From a virus, in the IMG/VR virus record IMGVR_UViG_3300033156_000787, positions 1 to 21,133 of that record: a stretch of DNA of 21,133 bases, one strand, 5' to 3'. This document shows positions 15,029-21,133 of the stretch, one piece after another. Position 1 is the stretch's first letter, and the number at the start of each line of letters is the position of its first letter. Both the position numbers and the translations under genes were made by a program. The notes beneath the pieces are model-generated. The model made no database searches and was not told where the DNA came from. It saw only the letters and a list, made by a program, of their open reading frames with translations.

Positions 15029-16330
15029 ATGCCGAATTATACTTGTCAGATAAATTATAATGAATGGTTTAGTACAGATGGAAATTATACGTTTCTATTA
15101 ACACCAACCGCTTCCTATTCCTTTGTTTTCGAGCTGTGGTTTCCGAATTTCGACACAGCCACCAAGACCTATTCCAACTCGTATGTAGATGTGTTTCGAT
15201 TACAGCGTGGACAATTGTTCTCTATTCAAGCGGATAACTATGGTGAAGAAGGTCCCCCCATGGTTACCTACGATGAAATAGAGTTTCAAAAAAATTGCCG
15301 TATTCCTTATGATAAAAAGTATGCCAAATTTGAAGGCGGACCGTATTCAGATCAGCTACAATTTGCTTACTGGCATGGCTATGTTACCTATTCAGGCTCC
15401 GGATTGATTCTAAGTACCGAAATATCGAGTAAGTTTTATGAGGCGCTTAAAAAGAATAACGCAGTTGTAACGCTTAATGGGACGGCTTTGACTGGAAGAG
15501 GAGAATTTTCGATAGAGGGTACTTCCTTCTCTGAGACTAAAACCGTCTCTTTTGAAATCAACTGGGCCTTATATGACGAAATAAATTGGAATCAGCTTAA
15601 TCGATTGTTTGGCAACCCATACAGCAGAATCGACATTACTGTATCTATCCCCTATTTTACAGCGCAAAAAAGCGGTGAAAAATATATATTAAAAGTTCCG
15701 TATAAGTTGGAGATGAAAGAGACATTCGATTACTCCTGTGTGGTAGGCGACTTTAGAAGTGCTGATGAGATAGCACAGATAGTAACAGAAAAAGCATATC
15801 AGCTTGCGCTAAGCGATTTGAGTGTTGAGATAGTGGCAAGTGGGAAATACTCGGACCTTGAGGACGGCGCCGTTCCACCCTCAAGCGGTTCGTATATAGT
15901 GCCAGGCGCACCTGTCTTGCAGGTTACGAACGAAGATGCGCCTGGCACAGAAGCGCTCGATAGGTTCGCAGAATTGACATTCTTAAACTTAGCACCTAAG
16001 GAAATAGTCGAGTTGTCGCTAAGAGAAACTGAGGACGAATTACCAGAACTTGGTGAGATAATAGAGGTGGACGGGACAAATTATCTCGTGGAGAGTTTAT
16101 CTTACGCAGACGGCTGGTTCAAGGTTACAGCATGGAGACCTTTAACCGAGCAGGTAACTGCTTCAAGCATTGAAAATAAGATGGCAGATGCGATAAAGAG
16201 CCAGAACATGAAGCGAGGAGCGCTAGTTTCTACCGAGGCAAATTATGTAAGAGTGCAAACACCGTTCGGTGAAATCAACGTCCCCAAGTCAAAGGCAATC
16301 ATTCAAGATTCTACTGTTTTTTGGAGGTGA
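15029..16330 (+). CDS. Uncharacterised tail-tip/baseplate protein
   Basis: 433 residues, strong AGAGGAGG site before the ATG. The first 260 residues are beta-rich with many Tyr/Phe (SYSFVFELWFPNF; GPYSDQLQFAYWHGYV) and an ELALYDEINW-like helix region. The last 170 residues contain a loop (GAVPPSSGSYIVPG) and then LPELGEIIEVDGTNYLVESL with WFKVTAWRPL, a pattern seen at the C terminus of tail hub proteins, where it forms the small barrel closing the hub. It ends in VQTPFGEINVPKS and QDSTVFW. Taken with the 152-residue gene upstream, it could be the distal part of a hub or a baseplate subunit. A 12-bp inverted repeat lies in the coding sequence. Family not firmly recognised. Confidence 0.5.
   Translation: MPNYTCQINYNEWFSTDGNYTFLLTPTASYSFVFELWFPNFDTATKTYSNSYVDVFRLQRGQLFSIQADNYGEEGPPMVTYDEIEFQKNCRIPYDKKYAKFEGGPYSDQLQFAYWHGYVTYSGSGLILSTEISSKFYEALKKNNAVVTLNGTALTGRGEFSIEGTSFSETKTVSFEINWALYDEINWNQLNRLFGNPYSRIDITVSIPYFTAQKSGEKYILKVPYKLEMKETFDYSCVVGDFRSADEIAQIVTEKAYQLALSDLSVEIVASGKYSDLEDGAVPPSSGSYIVPGAPVLQVTNEDAPGTEALDRFAELTFLNLAPKEIVELSLRETEDELPELGEIIEVDGTNYLVESLSYADGWFKVTAWRPLTEQVTASSIENKMADAIKSQNMKRGALVSTEANYVRVQTPFGEINVPKSKAIIQDSTVFWR
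15899..15948. repeat. 12-bp perfect inverted repeat with a nested 5-bp inverted repeat
   Basis: GTGCCAGGCGCA (15899-15910) is the exact reverse complement of TGCGCCTGGCAC (15937-15948), separated by 26 bases. Inside, ACCTG (15910-15914) pairs with CAGGT (15920-15924). No T-run follows, so it is not an intrinsic terminator. It lies within a coding region (Pro-Gly-Ala and Ala-Pro-Gly codons). Confidence 0.75.
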
Positions 16331-16336
16331 AAATTA

Positions 16337-16831
16337 ATGGCAGAGTTCACATTGGACAATACTAAAAACGGGTTGGTGCTTAAAGCAGCCGGAGGGAAAA
16401 TTCCGGTCTGGATAAAAGCAACGATACCAGATACTTATAAATTGACAATCTCTGTATATCCCTGTTATCTTGCAGAGCAAAACTGGATCGAGAAGCAAGA
16501 CCTGTCATCAGCTTCCTCAATGACGTTATCCTTGAAGCCTGTTACCAAGATCGAACAGCTTTATATAGACGACACGCTTTTAGACGAAACCGAATACACC
16601 CTCGACTACGTGAACGGAATCGTTACTTTCACATCAGCACAAACAGGAACAGCAACGGTATATTATAAAGCGATACCAAACATTGATACAAGTACAATGT
16701 ACAGTGAGGAAATTGCTGGCGATGATACAGAAAAGCGTAAAACACTTGTCTTTGATCTCAGCGGGATACCTTATGTCGCATTCGTTTTCACAACAGATAG
16801 CACAACAGAATTTACCGTTCAAACCTATTAA
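16337..16831 (+). CDS. Small tail protein with the recurrent beta module
   Basis: 164 residues after a GGAGGTGAAAA site. Residues 1-67 form an unrecognised beta-rich part (KIPVWIKATIPDTYKLTISV), and residues 68-113 (KPVTKIEQLYIDDTLLDETE and YTLDYVNGIVTFTSAQTG) repeat the module seen in the decoration protein and in the tail tube: a Thr/Asp-rich turn, 'DYTxDYxxGxxTF' and a closing Tyr strand. The last 50 residues (RKTLVFDLSGIPYVAFVF) are again beta. Likely a virion surface or tail-tip protein. No enzyme motif. Between two other small tail genes with tight spacing. Confidence 0.55.
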   Translation: MAEFTLDNTKNGLVLKAAGGKIPVWIKATIPDTYKLTISVYPCYLAEQNWIEKQDLSSASSMTLSLKPVTKIEQLYIDDTLLDETEYTLDYVNGIVTFTSAQTGTATVYYKAIPNIDTSTMYSEEIAGDDTEKRKTLVFDLSGIPYVAFVFTTDSTTEFTVQTY

Positions 16832-16843
16832 GGTGGTGATAAC

Positions 16844-17128
16844 ATGCTATATACAGATAGCGAAGGAGTTCATATTGTTTTAGAAATAGGCGATATCTCT
16901 GTCTCTCAATTTAATACCGCTTACATAGCGTATGAAAAACCCAGCGGAATAAGAGGAGAGTGGGAGGCAACAATTGAAAGTGAGGAGAAGCAAATTAGAT
17001 ACATTACCCAAAAGGGTGACCTTGACGAAGTCGGACTTTGGAAATTTCAAGCGCATTTAATAGGTACGGACATCAACACGGAGTTTTGGGGAGAAGCTAC
17101 ATGGGTATATGTGAATAGCCATGTGTAA
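16844..17128 (+). CDS. Small tail/baseplate protein, BppU-like (DUF2479-type) beta domain
   Basis: 94 residues. The pattern 'IVLEIGDISVSQFNTAYIAY-KPSG-RGEWEATI ... RYITQKGDLDEVGLWKFQAHL' matches the Ig-like 'KP-G-x-GxW-A-x ... Y-T-GDL-xxGxWxxQ' domain of phage upper-baseplate and tail-accessory proteins. Length is right for the isolated domain. Role: probably a structural decoration of the tail tip or fibre. GGTGGTGATAAC gives a usable ribosome binding site at 7 bases. No transmembrane segment. Family resemblance is from memory of this recurring pattern and not from a search. Confidence 0.55.
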   Translation: MLYTDSEGVHIVLEIGDISVSQFNTAYIAYEKPSGIRGEWEATIESEEKQIRYITQKGDLDEVGLWKFQAHLIGTDINTEFWGEATWVYVNSHV

Positions 17129-17140
17129 GGGTGAGATGAA

Positions 17141-17884
17141 ATGAAATTTGCACAAGTTTTCAACAGCCGTTACTTTAATTCTTCAGATAGATTAAAGCAA
17201 GAATTTATAACTGCTCCCATATACCTTTATTCATTTATGCCCGCCCTTGAAGCTGAGGGTGAGATCAAAGATACAACTGTATTAATTACAAAAGATATAA
17301 TTTCAGTAGAAAGCCCGGATTTCTATATACCTTCTATAACGTTATATATAACCTCTTCATTTCCAGAAACCAAGGGGGAGTTACAAAATTCCACTGCTAT
17401 TATCCGTGTTAAGAAAAATGAGCTTATTCCAAGTTCGAGTTTGGAATTAAATACCGGCCTTGTTTATATCGCGCCTTATTCGTTAGATAAATATTTGTCA
17501 AAGATACTCGATACTGCATTTATAAATATATTGAAAACACCCTTACATGGTGAAACTGTCAAGGAGCTCACTTCCGCAGATGTAGCAGTAAATGCTCAAT
17601 CTAAAAATGTTATAGCAACAATAGACATAAACGGCTATACCATTATTTTATTTAGTTATCCCATGTATTTAAATTGGAGCGATATTATACGTGCTGGTAC
17701 TAAGATAAAAAGTACAACTAAAAATATCGAGCAGATGATAAGTGCAATTAGAGAAAATTATACTTTAAAAAGTAACAGTAAGAATATCGAGCAAGTAGCA
17801 AGTTTAACTAAAGGAAGTTATAGTTCAAAGAGTATAATTAATAATGAAGAAAAAAGAGAATCTATAATAGAAACTACCGAATAA
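17141..17884 (+). CDS. Uncharacterised tail-region protein with internal repeats
   Basis: 247 residues, family not recognised. It is distinctly A+T-rich. The N-terminal part contains at least two related segments of about 32 residues, EGEIKDTTVLITKDIISVES (from about residue 38) and KGELQNSTAIIRVKKNELIP, each ending in a strand rich in Tyr/Val/Ile (TLYI, LVYI). The C-terminal 60 residues hold a 20-residue repeat (KSTTKNIEQMISAIRENYTL, KSNSKNIEQVASLTKGSYSS) and a third partial copy. Such repeats suggest a fibrous or surface role. Position among tail genes supports virion or fibre-associated function. Nothing in the sequence gives a biochemical activity. Confidence 0.5.
   Translation: MKFAQVFNSRYFNSSDRLKQEFITAPIYLYSFMPALEAEGEIKDTTVLITKDIISVESPDFYIPSITLYITSSFPETKGELQNSTAIIRVKKNELIPSSSLELNTGLVYIAPYSLDKYLSKILDTAFINILKTPLHGETVKELTSADVAVNAQSKNVIATIDINGYTIILFSYPMYLNWSDIIRAGTKIKSTTKNIEQMISAIRENYTLKSNSKNIEQVASLTKGSYSSKSIINNEEKRESIIETTE
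17708..17833 (+). repeat. 60-bp tandem repeat (20-residue units)
   Basis: Two full units, 17708-17767 and 17768-17827, each beginning AAA AGT and containing AAT ATC GAG CA at the same offset, followed by the start of a third (AAG AGT at 17828). The period is exactly 60 bp, in frame with the CDS. Confidence 0.7.
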
Positions 17885-17899
17885 AGGAGGTATGTATAA

Positions 17900-18337
17900 A
17901 TGGCAACAGCAAGTGTATATAAGAAATTTATCCTAAAGTTGAATACTGGTGAAACTTTTAATTGGGAATCCGATACAATTAAAGTTGCACTTCTTACTTC
18001 CGCATATACGCCAGATGAAGCTAACGATGAATTTTTCTCAGATGTCGAAGCTAACGAAGTTACAGGAAATGGTTACACGGCCGGCGGTGAAATTTTATCT
18101 AACACTCAGGTTACCTATGACAGCGGTAATGACCAATATATTCTCACGGCTGATAATGTCACATGGACAAATGCAACTATTACAGCTCGGTATGCGGTAA
18201 TATACAAAGACACCGGCGACTCCTCAACTTCACCGCTTATCGCATATACGGATTTCGGTAATGATGTTGGAATCACAAATCTTGACTTTACTCTCATAAT
18301 GCCAGTAACCGGGCTTGTCGGATATAAATTTAGCTAA
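17900..18337 (+). CDS. Phage structural protein of unknown function (conserved tail-region family)
   Basis: 145 residues, AAAGGAGGT before the ATG. The sequence resembles a family common next to tail fibres: a Thr/Asn-rich start with KVALLTSAYTPDEANDEFF, then EVTGNGYTAGGEIL, VTYDSGNDQYILTADNVTWTN, TARYAVIYKDTGDSSTSPLI and a final LDFTLIMPV. It is beta-rich, with no catalytic motif. I recognise the recurring pattern as a phage protein without a settled role, perhaps a fibre-base or head/tail decoration subunit. It lies directly before the tail fibre gene, with 25 bases between, and the two are probably co-transcribed. Confidence 0.6.
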   Translation: MATASVYKKFILKLNTGETFNWESDTIKVALLTSAYTPDEANDEFFSDVEANEVTGNGYTAGGEILSNTQVTYDSGNDQYILTADNVTWTNATITARYAVIYKDTGDSSTSPLIAYTDFGNDVGITNLDFTLIMPVTGLVGYKFS

Positions 18338-18348
18338 AACTAAGAAAG

Positions 18349-18373
18349 GGAGTGATCTATAAATGATCACTTT
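18349..18373 (+). promoter_or_regulatory. Hairpin covering the tail fibre ribosome binding site and start codon
   Basis: AGTGATC (18351-18357) and GATCACT (18365-18371) pair perfectly around the loop TATAAAT, and two G-U pairs (18349/18350 with 18372/18373) extend the stem. The stem takes up the GGAGTG of the Shine-Dalgarno region and the G of the ATG at 18363-18365. It could limit fibre translation; this is a prediction from sequence only. Confidence 0.5.
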
Positions 18374-19745
18374 AAATGCGTCTAATAACGCATATACCAC
18401 CCTTGCGAATGCAATAACAGAAACAGATACAACTATCATAGTTAACTCATCGGCGGGATTTCCTGATACACCATTCCGTGTTACCTTATCTAATGCGTCT
18501 AACATAGAAATCGTCGAAATCACCGCTGTAGATGGAAACACTTGGACTGTTATACGCGAGGTAGAAGGCACAACAGCGCAATCATGGGAGGCAGGGACAT
18601 CTATCGAACTGCGCTGGACAGCCGGGCTGTATGAAATCATGAGAGACGGTATTAACACGTTAGAAACAGATAAAGCTAACAAGGATATGTCTAATGTAAC
18701 AGCTCCCGATCCTATTGAGCCGACAGATGTGTCTAACAAAAGATATGTAGACGCTGCAACTGCCGCTATTGGCTTGGTTTTTTATCCTACGAAAGACCCC
18801 GATACTGAATTCCCAGAGTATTTCATATTAGATAAATACCCTTCTGCCTCCCCGGAGACAATCGAGGTAAGTGCATCGACGGCTGGCGATATCCTGATAG
18901 GCGGTTGGCTAAACCTGCTTTCTTTTGATAGACTCAAATTCGGCGCTTACGTGGGTTTCGTTACGGCTGAAGTAATTAGTGGAAATATAGATGTCCAACT
19001 TAAGTTCATGCTCTATGAGAAACTTTCAGATGGAACAGAAATATTGATAGGAGAATCGAATCTATCACCCGTAATCAATTCAAAGGATATATACTCAATA
19101 ACTTTTATATTATCCGAGGATTATATTTTCAACGATGGAAGACTGCTTGGAAAATTATACGCTGTTTATTCCACAGGTGGAGCTTCCACAACTATACGAA
19201 CATACTTTGGTGGCCCCGAAGCCTCGCGTCTTATCGCTCCGAATGACTTTGGCATATTAGATAAAAATTACTCATTTATTGATCTTTCCAATGTAGAAGA
19301 CTCTGTTGTAATAGATAAGGTTAAAAATGTAGATGGCGCTGACAGCGGACTTGACGCCGACATGTTAGACGGAAAACACGCTGATGAACTGCAAGCGGCG
19401 GGACCTAACATCCTTGATACCGACCCAACGATGAAGTTTATAAGTTTGTTTGGAAGTTTATCTGGGACAGCTAAATGGTTTGGTGGTATACTCGCTTCTA
19501 ATGGCAAAATATATGGAATACCGCTTAACAGCACACAAGTGTTAGAAATAGACCCTGAAACGCAAAATGTAACTTTGTTTGGTAGTTTATCTGGAACAAG
19601 CAAATGGTTTGGTGGTGCTCTCGCTCCAAACGGTAAAATCTATGCGATGCCATACAACAGCACACAAGTGTTAGAAATAGACCCTGAAACGCAAAATGTA
19701 ACTTTGTTTGGTAGTGAATACCGTTTAGTAGCACGCAAATTTTAG
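18363..19745 (+). CDS. Tail fibre / receptor-binding protein, frame-broken in its C-terminal repeats
   Basis: 460 residues to the stop at 19743-19745. The N-terminal part is a fibre-attachment region: a beta domain with TTIIVNSSAGFP, EIVEITAVDGNTWTVIREVE, GTTAQSWEAGTSIELR, then EPTDVSNKRYVDAA. The shaft region includes NVDGADSGLDADMLDGKHAD, a motif shared by many phage fibres. From about residue 354 the chain enters 43-residue propeller-like repeats (WFGGILASNGKIYGIPLNST, QVLEIDPETQNVTLFG). A 58-bp deletion in the third unit shifts the frame and ends translation early. The downstream repeats continue in another frame and then return to this one. AAAGGGAGTG precedes the ATG, inside a hairpin. 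Likely recognises host surface receptors; the truncated form may still assemble. Confidence 0.8.
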   Translation: MITLNASNNAYTTLANAITETDTTIIVNSSAGFPDTPFRVTLSNASNIEIVEITAVDGNTWTVIREVEGTTAQSWEAGTSIELRWTAGLYEIMRDGINTLETDKANKDMSNVTAPDPIEPTDVSNKRYVDAATAAIGLVFYPTKDPDTEFPEYFILDKYPSASPETIEVSASTAGDILIGGWLNLLSFDRLKFGAYVGFVTAEVISGNIDVQLKFMLYEKLSDGTEILIGESNLSPVINSKDIYSITFILSEDYIFNDGRLLGKLYAVYSTGGASTTIRTYFGGPEASRLIAPNDFGILDKNYSFIDLSNVEDSVVIDKVKNVDGADSGLDADMLDGKHADELQAAGPNILDTDPTMKFISLFGSLSGTAKWFGGILASNGKIYGIPLNSTQVLEIDPETQNVTLFGSLSGTSKWFGGALAPNGKIYAMPYNSTQVLEIDPETQNVTLFGSEYRLVARKF

Positions 19746-20207
19746 AGATAGACCCTGAAACACAAAATACAACTTTATTTGGTAATTTCTCTGGAGCTGG
19801 TAAATGGTTTGGTGGTGTTCTCGCTCCTAATGGTAAAATATATGGAATACCATGTGATAGTACGCAAGTCTTAGAGATAGACCCTGAAACGCAAAATGTA
19901 ACTTTATTTGGTAATTTCTCTGGAGCTGGTAAATGGTTTGGTGGTGCTCTCGCTCCAAACGGTAAAATCTATGCGATGCCATACAACAGCACACAAGTGT
20001 TAGAAATAGACCCTGAAACGCAAAATGTAACTTTGTTTGGTAGTATATGGAATACCACGGGAAAGTACGCAAGTCTTAGAAATAGACCCTGAAACGCAAA
20101 ATGTAACTTTATTTGGTAATTTCTCTGGAGCTGGTAAATGGATAGGTGGCGTATTAGCTCCTAACGGTAAAATCTATGGGATATCGTATAATAATACACA
20201 AGTTCTT
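19422..20207 (+). repeat. 129-bp tandem repeat array of the tail fibre (43-residue units), two units deleted
   Basis: The tract GACCCTGAAA falls at 19551, 19680, 19751, 19880, 20009 and 20085, with a related GACCCAACGA at 19422. Spacings are 129, 129, 71, 129, 129 and 76. Thus two units lost 58 and 53 bp. Both losses start after TTTGGTAGT and rejoin at the '(ATAT)GGAATACC' part of the unit. Together they remove 111 bp, a multiple of three. Units differ at several positions (for example GGTAGTTTATCTGG versus GGTAATTTCTCTGG). Confidence 0.9.
19718..20092 (+). pseudogene. Tail fibre repeat segment in the shifted frame
   Basis: After the first deletion the repeat sequence is open in a different frame from 19718 to the stop at 20090-20092, encoding QILEIDPETQ, FGNFSGAGKWFGGVLAPNGK, YGIPCDSTQVLEI and so on for two full units. 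No plausible start with a ribosome binding site opens this frame at its head (first in-frame ATG is at 19976), so it is a displaced part of the fibre gene and not an independent gene. Confidence 0.75.
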
Positions 20208-20255
20208 TGTCTCCAGCTTATGTCTTACTACGGACCATATCTGAATAAATTTTAA
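20037..20255 (+). pseudogene. Tail fibre C-terminal end, back in the original frame
   Basis: After the second deletion the reading frame equals that of the fibre start at 18363 and runs VYGIPRESTQVLEIDPETQN through one more full repeat to the natural-looking end LQLMSYYGPYLNKF and TAA at 20253-20255. The last unit leaves the repeat consensus at about 20207, giving a distinct C-terminal tip. The segment has only a TTG at 20037 and no ribosome binding site. It would be part of the protein only if the frame is restored, by a repeat rearrangement, a double frameshift or a different allele. Confidence 0.7.
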
Positions 20256-20284
20256 TATGTATAACATTCTTAGGAGGTGTAATG

Positions 20285-20485
20285 ATGAAGTGTTTTATCG
20301 TTCCTAAGGACAGCGAGCTTAGAAGGGAGTTATCTGCGGCTAAAGTTGTTATATGTTCTGTGAAGCTCACTAACGGCGAGATTGTGGATATAGCAGATAT
20401 ATCGTATAAACAGCGACCCGAGCTACAAGAACTGTTGAGCCACTGCGAGGAGGCGGATATAGACATCGTGGAGGAACAGCCATGA
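20285..20485 (+). CDS. Small uncharacterised protein
   Basis: 66 residues from ATG 20285, preferred to the ATG at 20282 because AGGAGGT (20272-20278) is then 7 bases from the start (4 bases for the other). Mixed alpha/beta: KCFIVPKDSELRRELSAAK, then KVVICSVKLTNGEIVDIADI and a C-terminal acidic helix (ELQELLSHCEEADIDIVEEQ). I do not recognise a family; it has two Cys (C at 'MKCF' and 'SHCEE') and no membrane segment. Stop overlaps the next ATG (ATGA). It lies between the fibre and the HTH/phosphoesterase genes, and its good ribosome binding site supports it as a real gene. Confidence 0.6.
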   Translation: MKCFIVPKDSELRRELSAAKVVICSVKLTNGEIVDIADISYKQRPELQELLSHCEEADIDIVEEQP

Positions 20486-20610
20486 TAACAAAATACGAGA
20501 AGAATAAACTTGTTAAATTACGTAAACAAGGTTATTCATGGCGTGAGATAGCACGTGAATTCAAAAAAGTCTCAAAAGAAAGTTATACAGATTTACGACC
20601 TCGCAGATGA
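20482..20610 (+). CDS. Small HTH-like ORF, possibly the broken N terminus of the metallophosphoesterase
   Basis: 42 residues: an N-terminal basic helix followed by a helix-turn-helix-like LVKLRKQGYSWREIAREFKK, then a short tail and TGA at 20608-20610. It starts on the upstream stop (ATGA). The pattern is that of the HTH segment often found at the front of phage regulatory or phosphoesterase proteins. The next frame downstream continues with KKVIQIYDLADEMDLSPKRV, which would follow naturally from the HTH, and the two frames meet at A-rich runs near 20561-20580. Either a short real DNA-binding protein or a gene split by a single-base frameshift or sequencing error. Confidence 0.45.
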   Translation: MITKYEKNKLVKLRKQGYSWREIAREFKKVSKESYTDLRPRR

Positions 20611-21133
20611 AATGGACTTATCCCCTAAACGTGTTAAAGAAACTTTGAACAAGCTAATAGAGTCAGGCAAGAACATAACTATCGACAATAACATAGTTAT
20701 ATTCAATGAACCACGCAAAGGGGCTGAAATTGACTTTGAAACGGGCAACAGCGACTACATTAAATTTGGCATAGTTTCAGACACTCACTTTGGCTCGAAA
20801 TACCAGCAATTAACCGCATTGTATGACTTTTATAACCGTTGTAAAAGTGAAGATGTACAAGTGGTGTTTCACGCAGGCGACTGGGTAGCAGGACGCGGGA
20901 TATATAAAGGACAGGAATACGACAACTTTTTACACAGCATGAAGGAACAGCGCGAGTATTTGATGGAAAAATACCCCAGAACTGGTATTAAAACAATCGG
21001 GATCACAGGCAACCATGATGAATCTTGGACATCGCTAACGGGTGATTCTCTAATAAACTTAGCCGCGCAGACGCGTGATGATATAGAAATAGTTGCAGAA
21101 TACCAAGCCTTTGTGAACTTTAACGGCTTCAAA
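20555..21133 (+). CDS. Calcineurin-like metallophosphoesterase with an N-terminal HTH-like region (3' partial)
   Basis: Open in one frame from GTG 20555 (ATG 20612 is an alternative) to the end of the window, so the 3' part is missing. The first 40 residues form a winged-helix-like segment, IYDLADEMDLSPKRVKETLN. The enzymatic core then shows the metal-binding motifs of this superfamily: FGIVSDTHFGS (Asp-x-His, codons 20780-20788), HAGDW (GD motif) and GITGNHDES (GNHD, about 21005-21025). These residues coordinate two metal ions that cleave phosphodiester or phosphomonoester bonds. Substrate is not indicated; DNA/RNA-end processing is one possibility in phages. The upstream frame boundary is uncertain because of the small HTH ORF, which overlaps it. 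Confidence 0.8.
   Translation, partial: MNSKKSQKKVIQIYDLADEMDLSPKRVKETLNKLIESGKNITIDNNIVIFNEPRKGAEIDFETGNSDYIKFGIVSDTHFGSKYQQLTALYDFYNRCKSEDVQVVFHAGDWVAGRGIYKGQEYDNFLHSMKEQREYLMEKYPRTGIKTIGITGNHDESWTSLTGDSLINLAAQTRDDIEIVAEYQAFVNFNGFK

Noticed and set aside
15899-15948. Intrinsic terminator
   Set aside because: The inverted repeat is G/C-rich but is followed by AGAAGCGC with no T-run, and lies mid-gene.
19268-20072. Minus-strand ORFs with repeated GLFLTLVCC-like peptides
   Set aside because: They are the reverse of the 129-bp fibre repeats and simply repeat with the same period; no independent start signals.
19422-20207. CRISPR array
   Set aside because: Tandem contiguous units of 129 bp with no unique spacers and continuous coding; not a CRISPR.
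18363-20255. Diversity-generating retroelement target
   Set aside because: No reverse transcriptase, no template repeat and no adenine-specific substitution pattern visible in the window.

Overview
This window is the virion-building module of a tailed double-stranded DNA phage or prophage. Every supported gene is on the + strand, and genes are packed with 4-base ATGA overlaps or short gaps, nearly always with a GGAGG-type ribosome binding site. The sequence is A+T-rich and uses some TTG/GTG starts, which fits a phage of a low-GC Gram-positive-like host, possibly thermophilic. No host gene, integrase or tRNA is present, so host and lifestyle are inference. A major tail-tube protein, a tape measure and no sheath gene point to a siphovirus. 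The head mixes Mu-like parts (portal, gpF-like and gpG-like proteins) with lambda-like parts (gpD-like decoration, gpE-like capsid).

Layout. 2-1558: the nuclease half of the large terminase, cut at its last active-site motif by a 324-residue intein with a LAGLIDADG endonuclease. 1574-3636: portal and minor head protein. 3639-6155: an 838-residue polyprotein-like gene carrying a Pol-beta-type nucleotidyltransferase motif, a complete ATP-dependent ligase core, a LigD-type 3'-phosphoesterase-like domain and a C-terminal XkdF-type prohead protease. This is the most striking object in the window. 6148-8326: scaffold (with a nested internal start), decoration and major capsid protein, closed by a hairpin terminator. 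8377-10950: connector, gpG-like protein, tail terminator, tail tube and a tail-assembly chaperone with a canonical A AAA AAC -1 frameshift site. 10951-13332: tape measure with 40-residue Trp-rich repeats. 13329-18337: tail-tip/baseplate and accessory tail proteins, several unrecognised. 18363-20255: a tail fibre ending in 129-bp repeats; two repeat units carry out-of-frame deletions (58 and 53 bp, 111 bp together), so the frame is broken and then restored. 20285-21133: a small orphan, an HTH-like small ORF and the start of a calcineurin-like metallophosphoesterase, probably the beginning of another module.

How the parts may work together. Terminase and portal package DNA into a prohead built from scaffold, decoration and gpE-like capsid proteins. 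The XkdF-type protease would mature the head and, by inference, could release the DNA-end-processing/ligase part of its own polypeptide inside the capsid, giving a possible DNA-end repair or sealing function delivered with the genome. Tail length is set by the tape measure and the frameshifted chaperone. The repeat-tipped fibre may be phase-variable by gain or loss of repeats.
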